From the NCBI GenBank assembly GCA_937982605.1, contig CALJLC010000386.1, positions 1 to 12,163 on the forward strand: DNA of 12,163 nt, written 5' to 3'. The stretch comes from an uncultured Gemmatimonadales bacterium (GTDB lineage Bacteria; Gemmatimonadota; Gemmatimonadetes; Longimicrobiales; Gaopeijiaceae). Both the position numbers and the translations under genes were made by a program. Of the stretch, positions 6,600 through 11,686 are shown one piece after another. Position 1 is the stretch's first letter; each line of letters opens with the position of its first letter. The notes beneath the pieces are model-generated. The model made no database searches, was not told the DNA's origin, and saw only the letters and a list, made by a program, of their open reading frames with translations.

Positions 6600-6617
6600 G
6601 TGGCACGATCGCGCCAC
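6600..6617. promoter_or_regulatory. Near-palindrome upstream of the coiled-coil/propeller/hydrolase unit
   Basis: GTGGCACGATCGCGCCAC is symmetric at 8 of 9 base pairs (only the A/C pair breaks it) with CGATCG at its centre. It lies 33-50 bp upstream of the start at 6567, where an operator would be expected. The 119-bp gap 6568-6686 holds no other clear signal. In DNA this GC-rich such symmetry can arise by chance, so the call is tentative. Confidence 0.3.
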
Positions 6618-6686
6618 CCGATCCGTGCGCATGGTCTGATCAGTACGGAGACGGGGGTGTGGAGGCAACGCGGGCGGCGACCGATA

Positions 6687-7091
6687 TCACGTGGTCTCGC
6701 TGATCTCGAGCAGGTGACCGTCGGGGTCGCGAAAGAACGCGCGGATCTCTCCGGGTCGCTCCACCGGGGGCGCCAGGAAGTCGGCTCCCCGTGCGCTCAG
6801 CGTGGCGTGGGCGGCGTGGCAGTCGGGGACCCGAAGCGTGATCTGGTGGCTGACCACGTCCGGGTCGGCCGGGGGCGCGAACGTCACCGTCGGTTTGCCC
6901 GGCGTCGGGCCCCCTCCGGTCACGAGCAGCAGCCACGCGCCCTGGAAGCGCAGGACCGCCGAGTTGCCTCCGTACTCCCGATACAGCTCCGCGCCCAGCA
7001 CGTCGGTGTAGAAGGCGCGGGAGCGGTCGACGTCGCGCACGACCAGCAGCGTCGTGACCTCGACTCCGTGGACGGGGAAGTCGGGGCTCAT
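6687..7091 (-). CDS. VOC-superfamily (glyoxalase/bleomycin-resistance fold) protein
   Basis: 134 residues, a typical single-chain VOC length with two beta-alpha-beta-beta-beta modules. Module 1 is VTTLLVVRDVDRSRAFYTDVLGAEL (12-36) through AVLRFQGAWLLLV (45-57). Module 2 is SHQITLRVPDCHAAHATLSARGADFLAPP (81-109) through IRAFFRDPDGHLLEISET (116-133). His82 and Glu129 occupy usual metal-ligand positions; the first-module ligand is less clear (Glu11 or Gln50 are candidates), so metal binding is uncertain. The family covers isomerases, dioxygenases and drug-binding proteins; the reaction cannot be read from sequence alone. The ATG at 7091 shares ATGA with the stop of the small membrane protein gene, giving a coupled pair. 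Confidence 0.85.
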   Translation of the reverse strand: MSPDFPVHGVEVTTLLVVRDVDRSRAFYTDVLGAELYREYGGNSAVLRFQGAWLLLVTGGGPTPGKPTVTFAPPADPDVVSHQITLRVPDCHAAHATLSARGADFLAPPVERPGEIRAFFRDPDGHLLEISETT

Positions 7092-7450
7092 GTCGAGTCG
7101 TCGCCGAGGCGATGTCCCCGGACGCTCCACCACAGCGAGGTGACGCCGACGGCCACCGGCGCGGAGAGGATCCACGCCGAAGCGCCGTAGCGGAAGTCGG
7201 CGGCGAGCGAGAGCAGCACCGGGACCGACGCCGAGAGCACGAACATGGCGACCAGACGGCCGCGCTGCGTCCACGCCGTCCAGCCGTCGACGCGGGTCAG
7301 CAGGAGCGGGCCGATCGTGGAGCCGAAGCCGAGGATGATCGCGCCCCTGATGCGGTCCACGCTCGGGTTCAGGGCGGCGTCGACGACGACGGCCGGGAGC
7401 AGAGCCGTCCCGAGTAGCCCGACGATGCCCGCGATGATGCGCTTCACCAT
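7088..7450 (-). CDS. Small four-helix membrane protein
   Basis: 120 residues from ATG at 7450, not assigned to a named family. Hydrophobic segments at about 4-26, 36-53, 66-84 and 91-110 fill almost the whole chain, with short polar loops and a polar tail (GHRLGDDST). Few charges inside the helices and no motif argue against a transporter; an accessory membrane protein is as much as can be said. An earlier in-frame GTG at 7468 is possible, but it lies upstream of the -10 box TACTTT, so the ATG at 7450 fits a leaderless transcript better. The gene follows the lipoprotein gene on the same strand after 45 bp and overlaps the VOC gene start by 4 bp. Confidence 0.62.
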   Translation of the reverse strand: MVKRIIAGIVGLLGTALLPAVVVDAALNPSVDRIRGAIILGFGSTIGPLLLTRVDGWTAWTQRGRLVAMFVLSASVPVLLSLAADFRYGASAWILSAPVAVGVTSLWWSVRGHRLGDDST

Positions 7451-7457
7451 GCGGCCG

Positions 7458-7463
7458 AAAGTA
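7458..7463 (-). promoter_or_regulatory. Putative -10 box TACTTT, 7 nt before the small membrane protein ATG
   Basis: TACTTT fits TANNNT and lies 7 nt upstream of the ATG at 7450 with no Shine-Dalgarno sequence. This is the spacing of leaderless promoters. It would give the membrane/VOC pair its own promoter, separate from the upstream lipoprotein unit. Confidence 0.4.
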
Positions 7464-7495
7464 CGCACCGGTCCGCCGCCGCGCCTGCGGATCCC

Positions 7496-8446
7496 CTATC
7501 CGATGACGAGAGTCCCCATCGGGAAGCGGAGCCTGCGCCGGTTGAGCGTCAGCTGCACCTCCACGAGGTACACGCCCGGGGCGAGCTCGGGGAGCCGGTC
7601 GGAGTCGAAGCTGCGCGTGAACTCGGGGGCGCGCAGCACCTCGCCCGGATCGATCGTCGCCATGGCCAGATAGAGCGCGCAGTCCTCCTGCGCCCGCCAC
7701 GGCACGGTCGGTCCGGCCCGGGCCGCGTCACGGTAGAGCGCCAGCTCGAGCGTGCATGCGCCGTACTCCAGGTAGACGGGGTCCGCTCCGTCGTTGGAGA
7801 TCTCGATGGCGGCCCACATGCCGTCGCCTTCGCGCTCCAGAGCCACCGCGTAGGCCAGCCCGTCCCGCTGGAGCTGCACGTCCGCGCTACCGGCCGGGAT
7901 GGTGTCGCCGCTCCCCTCGAGGCCGAGGACGGCGGAGAAGTAGTAGCGTCCGTCCGGACCCATCGCGCCGAGGGAGACCGCCGGGATCTCGAACGACGGG
8001 CTGAGCGATACGCGCGGCTCGAGAACGGTCTCCGTCGGCGGCTCGACGCACTGCAGCGTCCCGGGCTCCTGGCGCAGCACGGCCTCCCGGCGCGCGCGCG
8101 TCGGGAAGGCGAGCGGTCGGAGGGGGCAGCCGTCCAGCCGGACCGTCACCGCCGTGTCCGCCGGGTTGCGGATCGTCACCTCCATGCGCACGCGCATCGG
8201 CGGGTCGTCCGGCTCCGTGTCGAGCGCCTCCACGTGCGCGCGCACCGCCAGCCCGTCGACGAGGATCTCCGGTGGGGCGGGCTCCACCGGGTGCTCGCCG
8301 TCCGCGTTGAAGTCGACCGGGGGGAAGACGAAGACCGAATCCGTGGGCCCGTTGAAGATCTTCACGGACGGTCCGGTCAGCTCGCAGCCAGCGAGCAGCG
8401 TCACGAGCCACGCCAGCATCGCCACCGGCGGCGTCCACGCGCGCAC
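7496..8446 (-). CDS. Lipoprotein with two tandem Ig-like (BsuPI-type) domains
   Basis: 316 residues. VRAWTPPVAMLAWLVTLLAGC (1-21) is a short signal peptide with a textbook lipobox, LLAGC, so Cys21 is lipidated. The mature chain holds two related beta-rich halves. Half 1 (about 66-192) has VTIRNPADTAVTVRLDGCPL (90-109), Cys133, and a closing YYFSAVLGL strand. Half 2 (about 195-313) has IEISNDGADPVYLEYGACTL (214-233), Cys256, a GEVLRAPEFTRSF segment, and APGVYLVEVQL (289-299). The pattern 'N-x-x-D-x-x-V-x-L...GxC...C...pG-x-Y' resembles the intracellular-proteinase-inhibitor (BsuPI) Ig-like fold. Cys pairs are spaced 26 and 25 residues apart, which suggests one disulfide per domain. GTG at 8446 is chosen because a GGGGAG tract lies 4 nt upstream and it gives the shortest signal peptide. 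It lies 41 bp after the cis-prenyltransferase gene, probably in the same operon. Function unknown; a periplasmic or surface binding role is inferred. Confidence 0.72.
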   Translation of the reverse strand: MRAWTPPVAMLAWLVTLLAGCELTGPSVKIFNGPTDSVFVFPPVDFNADGEHPVEPAPPEILVDGLAVRAHVEALDTEPDDPPMRVRMEVTIRNPADTAVTVRLDGCPLRPLAFPTRARREAVLRQEPGTLQCVEPPTETVLEPRVSLSPSFEIPAVSLGAMGPDGRYYFSAVLGLEGSGDTIPAGSADVQLQRDGLAYAVALEREGDGMWAAIEISNDGADPVYLEYGACTLELALYRDAARAGPTVPWRAQEDCALYLAMATIDPGEVLRAPEFTRSFDSDRLPELAPGVYLVEVQLTLNRRRLRFPMGTLVIG

Positions 8447-8487
8447 GCTTCTCCCCTCCCCCCTCGGCTTCGTCGTCCGGAGCGTGA

Positions 8488-9180
8488 TCAGCTCGCCGCC
8501 GCCACCCTCCCGAACCGCCGGTCGCGCGCACGGAAGTCCGCGAGCGCCTCGGCCAGACGGCCGCCGTCGAAGTCGGGCCACATGACGGTCGTGAAGTACA
8601 GCTCGGCGTACGCGCACTCCCAGAGCAGGAAGTCGCTCAGGCGCTGCTCGCCGCCGGTGCGGATGAGGAGGTCGACGTCCGGCGTGGGACCTCCGGAGTT
8701 CATCGCCTGGCCGAGCAGCGTGGCCAGGTCGTGGCGCTCGAGGTCCGTGGCGGTCGTGGCCCGGCGCACGGCCTCCACGAGCAGGTCGCGGGACGAGTAG
8801 TCGACGGCCAGCCGCAGCAGCAGTCGCTGCCCGCCGGCGGTCGCCTCCTCCGCGCGCTCGATCGAGCGGACGAGGTGAGGAGCCAGCCGGTCCCGTCGAC
8901 CCACGACCTTGAGGCGGACCCCGTTGGCCGCCAGCTCGTCGGTCTCGGTGCGCAGGTAGCGGCCCAGGAGCTTCATCAGCATGGAGACCTCGCTCGCCGG
9001 ACGGCCCCAGTTGTCCGACGAAAAGGCGTACAGCGTGAGGGTTCCGATGCCGAGCTCCGGAGCGGCCTCGACGACCTTGCGCACCGCGTCGGCCCCTCTG
9101 CGGTGGCCGAACTCGCGCGGTCGGCCCATGGCGTTGGCCCACCGTCCGTTGCCGTCCATGATGATCGCGACGTGCGTCAT
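8488..9180 (-). CDS. uppS: Cis-prenyltransferase (undecaprenyl/polyprenyl diphosphate synthase-like)
   Basis: 230 residues. The enzyme family condenses isopentenyl diphosphate onto farnesyl or similar diphosphates to make the cis-polyprenyl carrier of wall and glycan precursors. Landmarks are clear: IIMDGNGRWA (6-15) with catalytic Asp9, GHRRGA (25-30) with His26, YAFSSDNWGRP (51-61), and DLLIRTGGEQRLSDFLLW (170-187) with Arg174, Glu178, Arg180 and Ser182 at diphosphate-binding positions. The C-terminal AYAELYFTTVMWPDFDGGRL closely resembles the E. coli enzyme. Differences: family 'NYGGR' reads DYSSR (127-131), 'SNF' reads SDF (182-184), and the chain starts only two residues before the first strand, a shorter N terminus than usual. 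The ATG at 9180 shares ATGA with the regulator's stop. UppS more often sits with frr, cdsA and dxr; this context suggests a second or specialised copy. Family assignment is sure; chain length of the product is not. Confidence 0.92.
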   Translation of the reverse strand: MTHVAIIMDGNGRWANAMGRPREFGHRRGADAVRKVVEAAPELGIGTLTLYAFSSDNWGRPASEVSMLMKLLGRYLRTETDELAANGVRLKVVGRRDRLAPHLVRSIERAEEATAGGQRLLLRLAVDYSSRDLLVEAVRRATTATDLERHDLATLLGQAMNSGGPTPDVDLLIRTGGEQRLSDFLLWECAYAELYFTTVMWPDFDGGRLAEALADFRARDRRFGRVAAAS

Positions 9181-9545
9181 TTGCGGGTGGCCTCGATGAT
9201 CGCTTCCATGTGGTCGAGGTACGCCTCGAGCTCGGCGCGTCCCTGCGCGGTCAGGCGATACTCGGTCTTCGACGCCCGTCCGTCGTGCGACTTGGTACAG
9301 GTGACGTAGCCGGCCTCCTCGAGCTTGCGCGCGTGCGCGCTCAGGTTGCCGTCGGTGATGCCGAGCAGGTCCCTCAGGTCGGTGAATGGGAGCGAGCCGT
9401 TCACGGCGAGCGCGCTCACGATGCCGAGGCGCACCCGTTCGTGGATGACGCGGTCGAGCTCCAGCGCCCCTGCCTCGGGGCGACCTTCGACCTCGAGGGG
9501 GGCCCGCCGGCCGTCTTCGGACCGGAGAGCGGATTGTCTAGCCAC
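9177..9545 (-). CDS. Winged-helix (HTH_34/ArsR-like) transcriptional regulator
   Basis: 122 residues. After a polar, variable N terminus (1-26) comes LDRVIHERVRLGIVSALAVNGSLPFTDLRDLLGITDGNLSAHARKLEEAGYV (30-81), the helix-turn-helix of the HTH_34 winged-helix family. DGNLSAHARKLEEAG (65-79) is the recognition helix region. The wing follows as TKSHDGRASKTEYRLTAQGRAELEAYL (84-110), and the C-terminal helix (111-122) is a likely dimer element. No metal- or ligand-binding cysteines typical of ArsR sensors are present; Cys83 is alone. Start GTG at 9545 is fixed by GGAGG 7 nt upstream and overlaps the membrane protein's stop by 8 bp. Its stop overlaps the cis-prenyltransferase start. It is the probable reader of the palindrome at 10207-10225, hence of its own operon. 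Confidence 0.88.
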   Translation of the reverse strand: MARQSALRSEDGRRAPLEVEGRPEAGALELDRVIHERVRLGIVSALAVNGSLPFTDLRDLLGITDGNLSAHARKLEEAGYVTCTKSHDGRASKTEYRLTAQGRAELEAYLDHMEAIIEATRK

Positions 9546-10176
9546 CGTACTTCCTCCAGATGATCCCTCCGAAGAGGAGGTGCAGGCCGCCGAAGCCGAC
9601 GGCCATCCACAGATTGCCCCATCCCGTGCTCCACCCCGACGGGGCGAGCAGCGCCGCGACGCCGAGCGCCATGAACGTGGCGCCCATGAAGGGGATGACT
9701 CGGATCGAGTGCGACCCGCCCGTCACGATCCCGGTGCCGTACAGAAGGAGCCACATGCCGGGCAGCATCGAGATGTCCCCGGCGCGCACGAGCGCCACGG
9801 TGAGCACGGCCCCGGCCGCCAGCGGTGGGCTGACGCTCCAGGCGAACTTGCGGCCCGGGCCCGAGAGCAGCGTGGCGCCGTCGGCTCGGGACTTCCGGGC
9901 CATGAACAGCGTCGCGATCGCGAGCCCCGCGCCGGCCGCCACGAGCCAGATCGTGACCCACTCCACGGGGGTCTCGGCCGTCGTGGCCAGCGCCGCGGCG
10001 GCGAGCGCCACGACGCCCATGCCCACCCCGCCCATCCCGGACACGTGGGTGAACGGGCCCGACCGCTCCATCGCCTCGCGGATGTAGCGCAGGTTGTCCA
10101 TCGCGCGATCGTGCAGCGCGGCGGGCTGATCGGGTCGGTCGGGGCGCGGGTACAGCTCCCGGACGGTCGGATCCAT
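9538..10176 (-). CDS. Six-helix membrane protein co-transcribed with the regulator
   Basis: 212 residues from ATG at 10176. A polar N terminus (1-43) includes AMDNLRYIREAMERSGPFTHVSGMGGVGMG (25-54), a block I recall from uncharacterised membrane proteins found beside HTH_34 regulators. Six hydrophobic segments follow at about 46-65, 70-92, 115-132, 137-155, 160-178 and 187-207. Between helices 2 and 3 is a basic cytosolic loop (MARKSRADGATLLSGPGRKFAW). GGSHSIRVIPFMGATFMALG (153-172) is conserved-looking. The role is unknown; pairing with a regulator suggests a membrane sensor or an immunity-type partner, but this is inference. An in-frame GTG at 10194 is an alternative start; neither has a strong ribosome binding site. 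It is the first gene of the operon behind the palindrome promoter. Confidence 0.72.
   Translation of the reverse strand: MDPTVRELYPRPDRPDQPAALHDRAMDNLRYIREAMERSGPFTHVSGMGGVGMGVVALAAAALATTAETPVEWVTIWLVAAGAGLAIATLFMARKSRADGATLLSGPGRKFAWSVSPPLAAGAVLTVALVRAGDISMLPGMWLLLYGTGIVTGGSHSIRVIPFMGATFMALGVAALLAPSGWSTGWGNLWMAVGFGGLHLLFGGIIWRKYGG
9553..9557 (-). promoter_or_regulatory. Ribosome binding site of the winged-helix regulator
   Basis: GGAGG on the minus strand, 7 nt before the GTG at 9545 and inside the last codons of the upstream membrane protein gene. It decides the GTG start over any later start codon and shows the regulator is translated as part of the same mRNA. Confidence 0.75.
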
Positions 10177-10206
10177 CGGCAGGTCGGCGGGGGACACGGG
10201 GTCGAC

Positions 10207-10225
10207 TACTTTGCATGGCAAAGTA
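10207..10225. promoter_or_regulatory. Operator palindrome TACTTTGC-ATG-GCAAAGTA
   Basis: Perfect inverted repeat: 8-bp arms around a 3-bp centre, AT-rich in a GC-rich setting. It begins 31 bp upstream of the first gene of the operon that includes a winged-helix regulator, and it covers part of the predicted -10 box. Size and symmetry fit a dimeric winged-helix repressor. No second copy was found elsewhere in the window. Confidence 0.8.
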
Positions 10226-10258
10226 TGTGCCGCGATTCCCGGGCGCCAAGCTTTTTTT
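10222..10258 (-). promoter_or_regulatory. Promoter of the membrane protein/regulator/cis-prenyltransferase operon
   Basis: On the minus strand, an A7 tract (10252-10258) precedes the -35 box TTGGCG (10244-10249; 4 of 6 to TTGACA), then a 16-bp spacer, then the -10 box CATACT (10222-10227; 4 of 6 to TATAAT). The A-tract next to the -35 resembles an UP element. The operator palindrome overlaps the -10, the classical layout for repression by blocking RNA polymerase. The leader to the ATG at 10176 would be about 40 nt. Confidence 0.6.
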
Positions 10259-10282
10259 CCGCGCGGGGAGGGGCAGGCCGGC

Positions 10283-10299
10283 CCGAGGCGCGGCCTCGG
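10283..10299 (-). terminator. GC hairpin just after the SRPBCC stop codon
   Basis: CCGAGGC (10283-10289), loop GCG, GCCTCGG (10293-10299): a perfect 7-bp stem with a 3-nt loop, starting 2 nt downstream of the SRPBCC stop. It would end the leftward mRNA of unit 8 before the next promoter. There is no U-run after it on the minus strand, so it is either a weak terminator or an mRNA 3'-end stabiliser. Confidence 0.45.
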
Positions 10300-10301
10300 A
10301 G

Positions 10302-10742
10302 CTACGGGTCGGCGTAGCCGTGGTCCCAGCTGCGCTCGGGGTCGTGACTGCGCAGGTCCACCCCGAAGGCGAGCCACGCCTTGAGCGGGAAGAGCACGTT
10401 GAGCCACCCGGCGTGCACTTCGTGCCACTCCTCGGCGGGCACGTCGCGGTGCGTCAGGAGCAGGTCGGTGCCCCCGGCGCCGTCGGGCGCCAGCTCGAAG
10501 CGGGCCTCCGAGCCGAAGTAGTCGACGGCCCACAGCGTCGGGGGCTCGCGGTGCAGAACCCGGCCGTCGTAGCGGACGCCGTTGATGAAGGCGAAGCGGA
10601 CGGTGCCGTTCTCTTCCGGCGCGGACTCGGCCCAGAACGCCTCGCGGCCCTCGGCCGAGTCGAGCGCGGCGAAGACGACGTCCGGCGCCACGGGAAGGTG
10701 CATGCGCCAGCGGATCGGCCCGCCGGGCACGTTCGCGCTCAT
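10302..10742 (-). CDS. SRPBCC / AHSA1-like ligand-binding protein
   Basis: 146 residues, the usual size of single-domain START/Bet-v1-fold proteins. RWRMHLPVAPDVVFAALDSAEGREAFWAESA (11-41) is the classic opening (strand, 'pp..vf.al.d....fW'). Then come NGTVRFAFINGVRYDGRVLHREPPTLWAVDYFGSEARFEL (45-84), the central antiparallel sheet, TDLLLTHRDVPAEEW (92-106), and a long C-terminal helix VHAGWLNVLFPLKAWLAFGVDL (109-130) that lines the cavity. Such proteins bind hydrophobic ligands or act as co-chaperone-like factors; the ligand cannot be told. The ATG at 10742 shares ATGA with the stop of the lipid-kinase-family gene, so both are translated from the same mRNA and a lipid-related ligand is a fair guess. 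Confidence 0.83.
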   Translation of the reverse strand: MSANVPGGPIRWRMHLPVAPDVVFAALDSAEGREAFWAESAPEENGTVRFAFINGVRYDGRVLHREPPTLWAVDYFGSEARFELAPDGAGGTDLLLTHRDVPAEEWHEVHAGWLNVLFPLKAWLAFGVDLRSHDPERSWDHGYADP

Positions 10743-11686
10743 GCGCCGGCCGGGGCCACGACCCTGAGCGCCCGGGGCAGCGCCCGCACCTCGAGCTCCG
10801 TGCCGCGGGTACGGCGCACGTCCCCGTCGACCTCGAAGCGGACCGGCCCGTCGAAGGCGAGCCGGAAGCGCGCGTCGTCGAGGATCTCCACTCTGTCGGA
10901 CTCGACGTGTCGGCCGGTCTCGGCGCGGTTGAAGAGCTTCAGCCGCGTCAGCGGCGGCGCGTCCGAGATCAGGCACGCGTGCAGCCGCCCGTCGTCGACC
11001 GACGCCCCCGGCGCGATCGGGAAGCCGCCGCCGAAGAAGCGCCCGTTGGAGACCGTCAGCATGAGCTGGTGCAGGTCGCGGGCCCGACCGTCGCCGGTCT
11101 CGACCGAGGCGCGGATGCCGGGGAAGCGGAAGAGCTGCTGGAGCGCCGTGAGCTTGTAGAGGAGCTCGCCGCGGAGGAAGCGTGCGCCCGCCGCGGCGTC
11201 GATCACCGCGATGTCGAAGCCGAAGCCGACGAGGTTCAGGAAGTGCCTCGGCTCCCAGCGGTCCGGGTGGTGCTCCGACGCGGTCTCGGTCTCGACCCGG
11301 CCCACGTCGACCTCCCGCACCGCGCCGGCCGCGAGCACACGCACGGCTTCCTTCGCGTTGCGCGGGTCGTAGCCGAGGTTGCGGCTGAAGTCGTTGCCCG
11401 TGCCACTCGGCAGCAGGCCGAATAGGGCGTCGTCCCGGCCGGACGCCACGATCCGGTCGGCGACGTTGCTCCAGGTGCCGTCTCCGCCCACCGCCACGAT
11501 GACGTCGAAGCCCTCGCCGAGGGCCCGCTCGGCCAGGTCGCGCTCCTCGCCCGGACGCGTGGTGGCTCCGTACGTGACGTCGGGGAGCGCCTCGTCGAGG
11601 AGCGCCCGCCAGGCGGCCATGCGCTTGCCGCCCCGTCCCCGCCCGGAGGCGGGGTTGAAGATGACGAAGTGCCGCCGATCGCTCAG
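10739..11686 (-). CDS. Diacylglycerol kinase-family lipid kinase (DagK/YegS-like)
   Basis: 315 residues from the proposed CTG at 11686. The family transfers phosphate from ATP to diacylglycerol or related lipids at the membrane. HFVIFNPASGRGRGGK (6-21) is the opening strand and loop; VAVGGDGTWSNVADRI (64-79) is the nucleotide-binding GGDGT motif; GLLPSGTGNDFSRNLGY (90-106) is the second hallmark. The C-terminal beta-sandwich begins near NLVGFGFD and includes VSNGRFFGGGFPIAPGASVDDGRLHACLI, where the late Gly-Asp pattern is typical. The usual 'GGDGTxxEV' glutamate is replaced (TWSNV). No ATG, GTG or TTG lies between the previous stop and the first conserved strand. CTG at 11686, overlapping that stop as CTGA, gives a protein with the expected N terminus; GTG at 11731 is the alternative and would add 15 residues. 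Confidence 0.87.
   Translation of the reverse strand: MSDRRHFVIFNPASGRGRGGKRMAAWRALLDEALPDVTYGATTRPGEERDLAERALGEGFDVIVAVGGDGTWSNVADRIVASGRDDALFGLLPSGTGNDFSRNLGYDPRNAKEAVRVLAAGAVREVDVGRVETETASEHHPDRWEPRHFLNLVGFGFDIAVIDAAAGARFLRGELLYKLTALQQLFRFPGIRASVETGDGRARDLHQLMLTVSNGRFFGGGFPIAPGASVDDGRLHACLISDAPPLTRLKLFNRAETGRHVESDRVEILDDARFRLAFDGPVRFEVDGDVRRTRGTELEVRALPRALRVVAPAGA

Noticed and set aside
9416..10249. 277-residue minus-strand frame overlapping the membrane protein gene
   Set aside because: Arg/Gly/Pro-rich shadow; the overlapping frame gives six clear membrane helices.
10252..10258. T7 tract as a plus-strand intrinsic terminator
   Set aside because: No stable hairpin precedes it on the plus strand and no plus-strand gene ends there; it fits better as an A-tract upstream of the minus-strand -35.
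10215..11159. 314-residue plus-strand frame starting in the palindrome
   Set aside because: Antisense to the SRPBCC and lipid-kinase genes, low complexity, no motif; its ATG is merely the palindrome centre.
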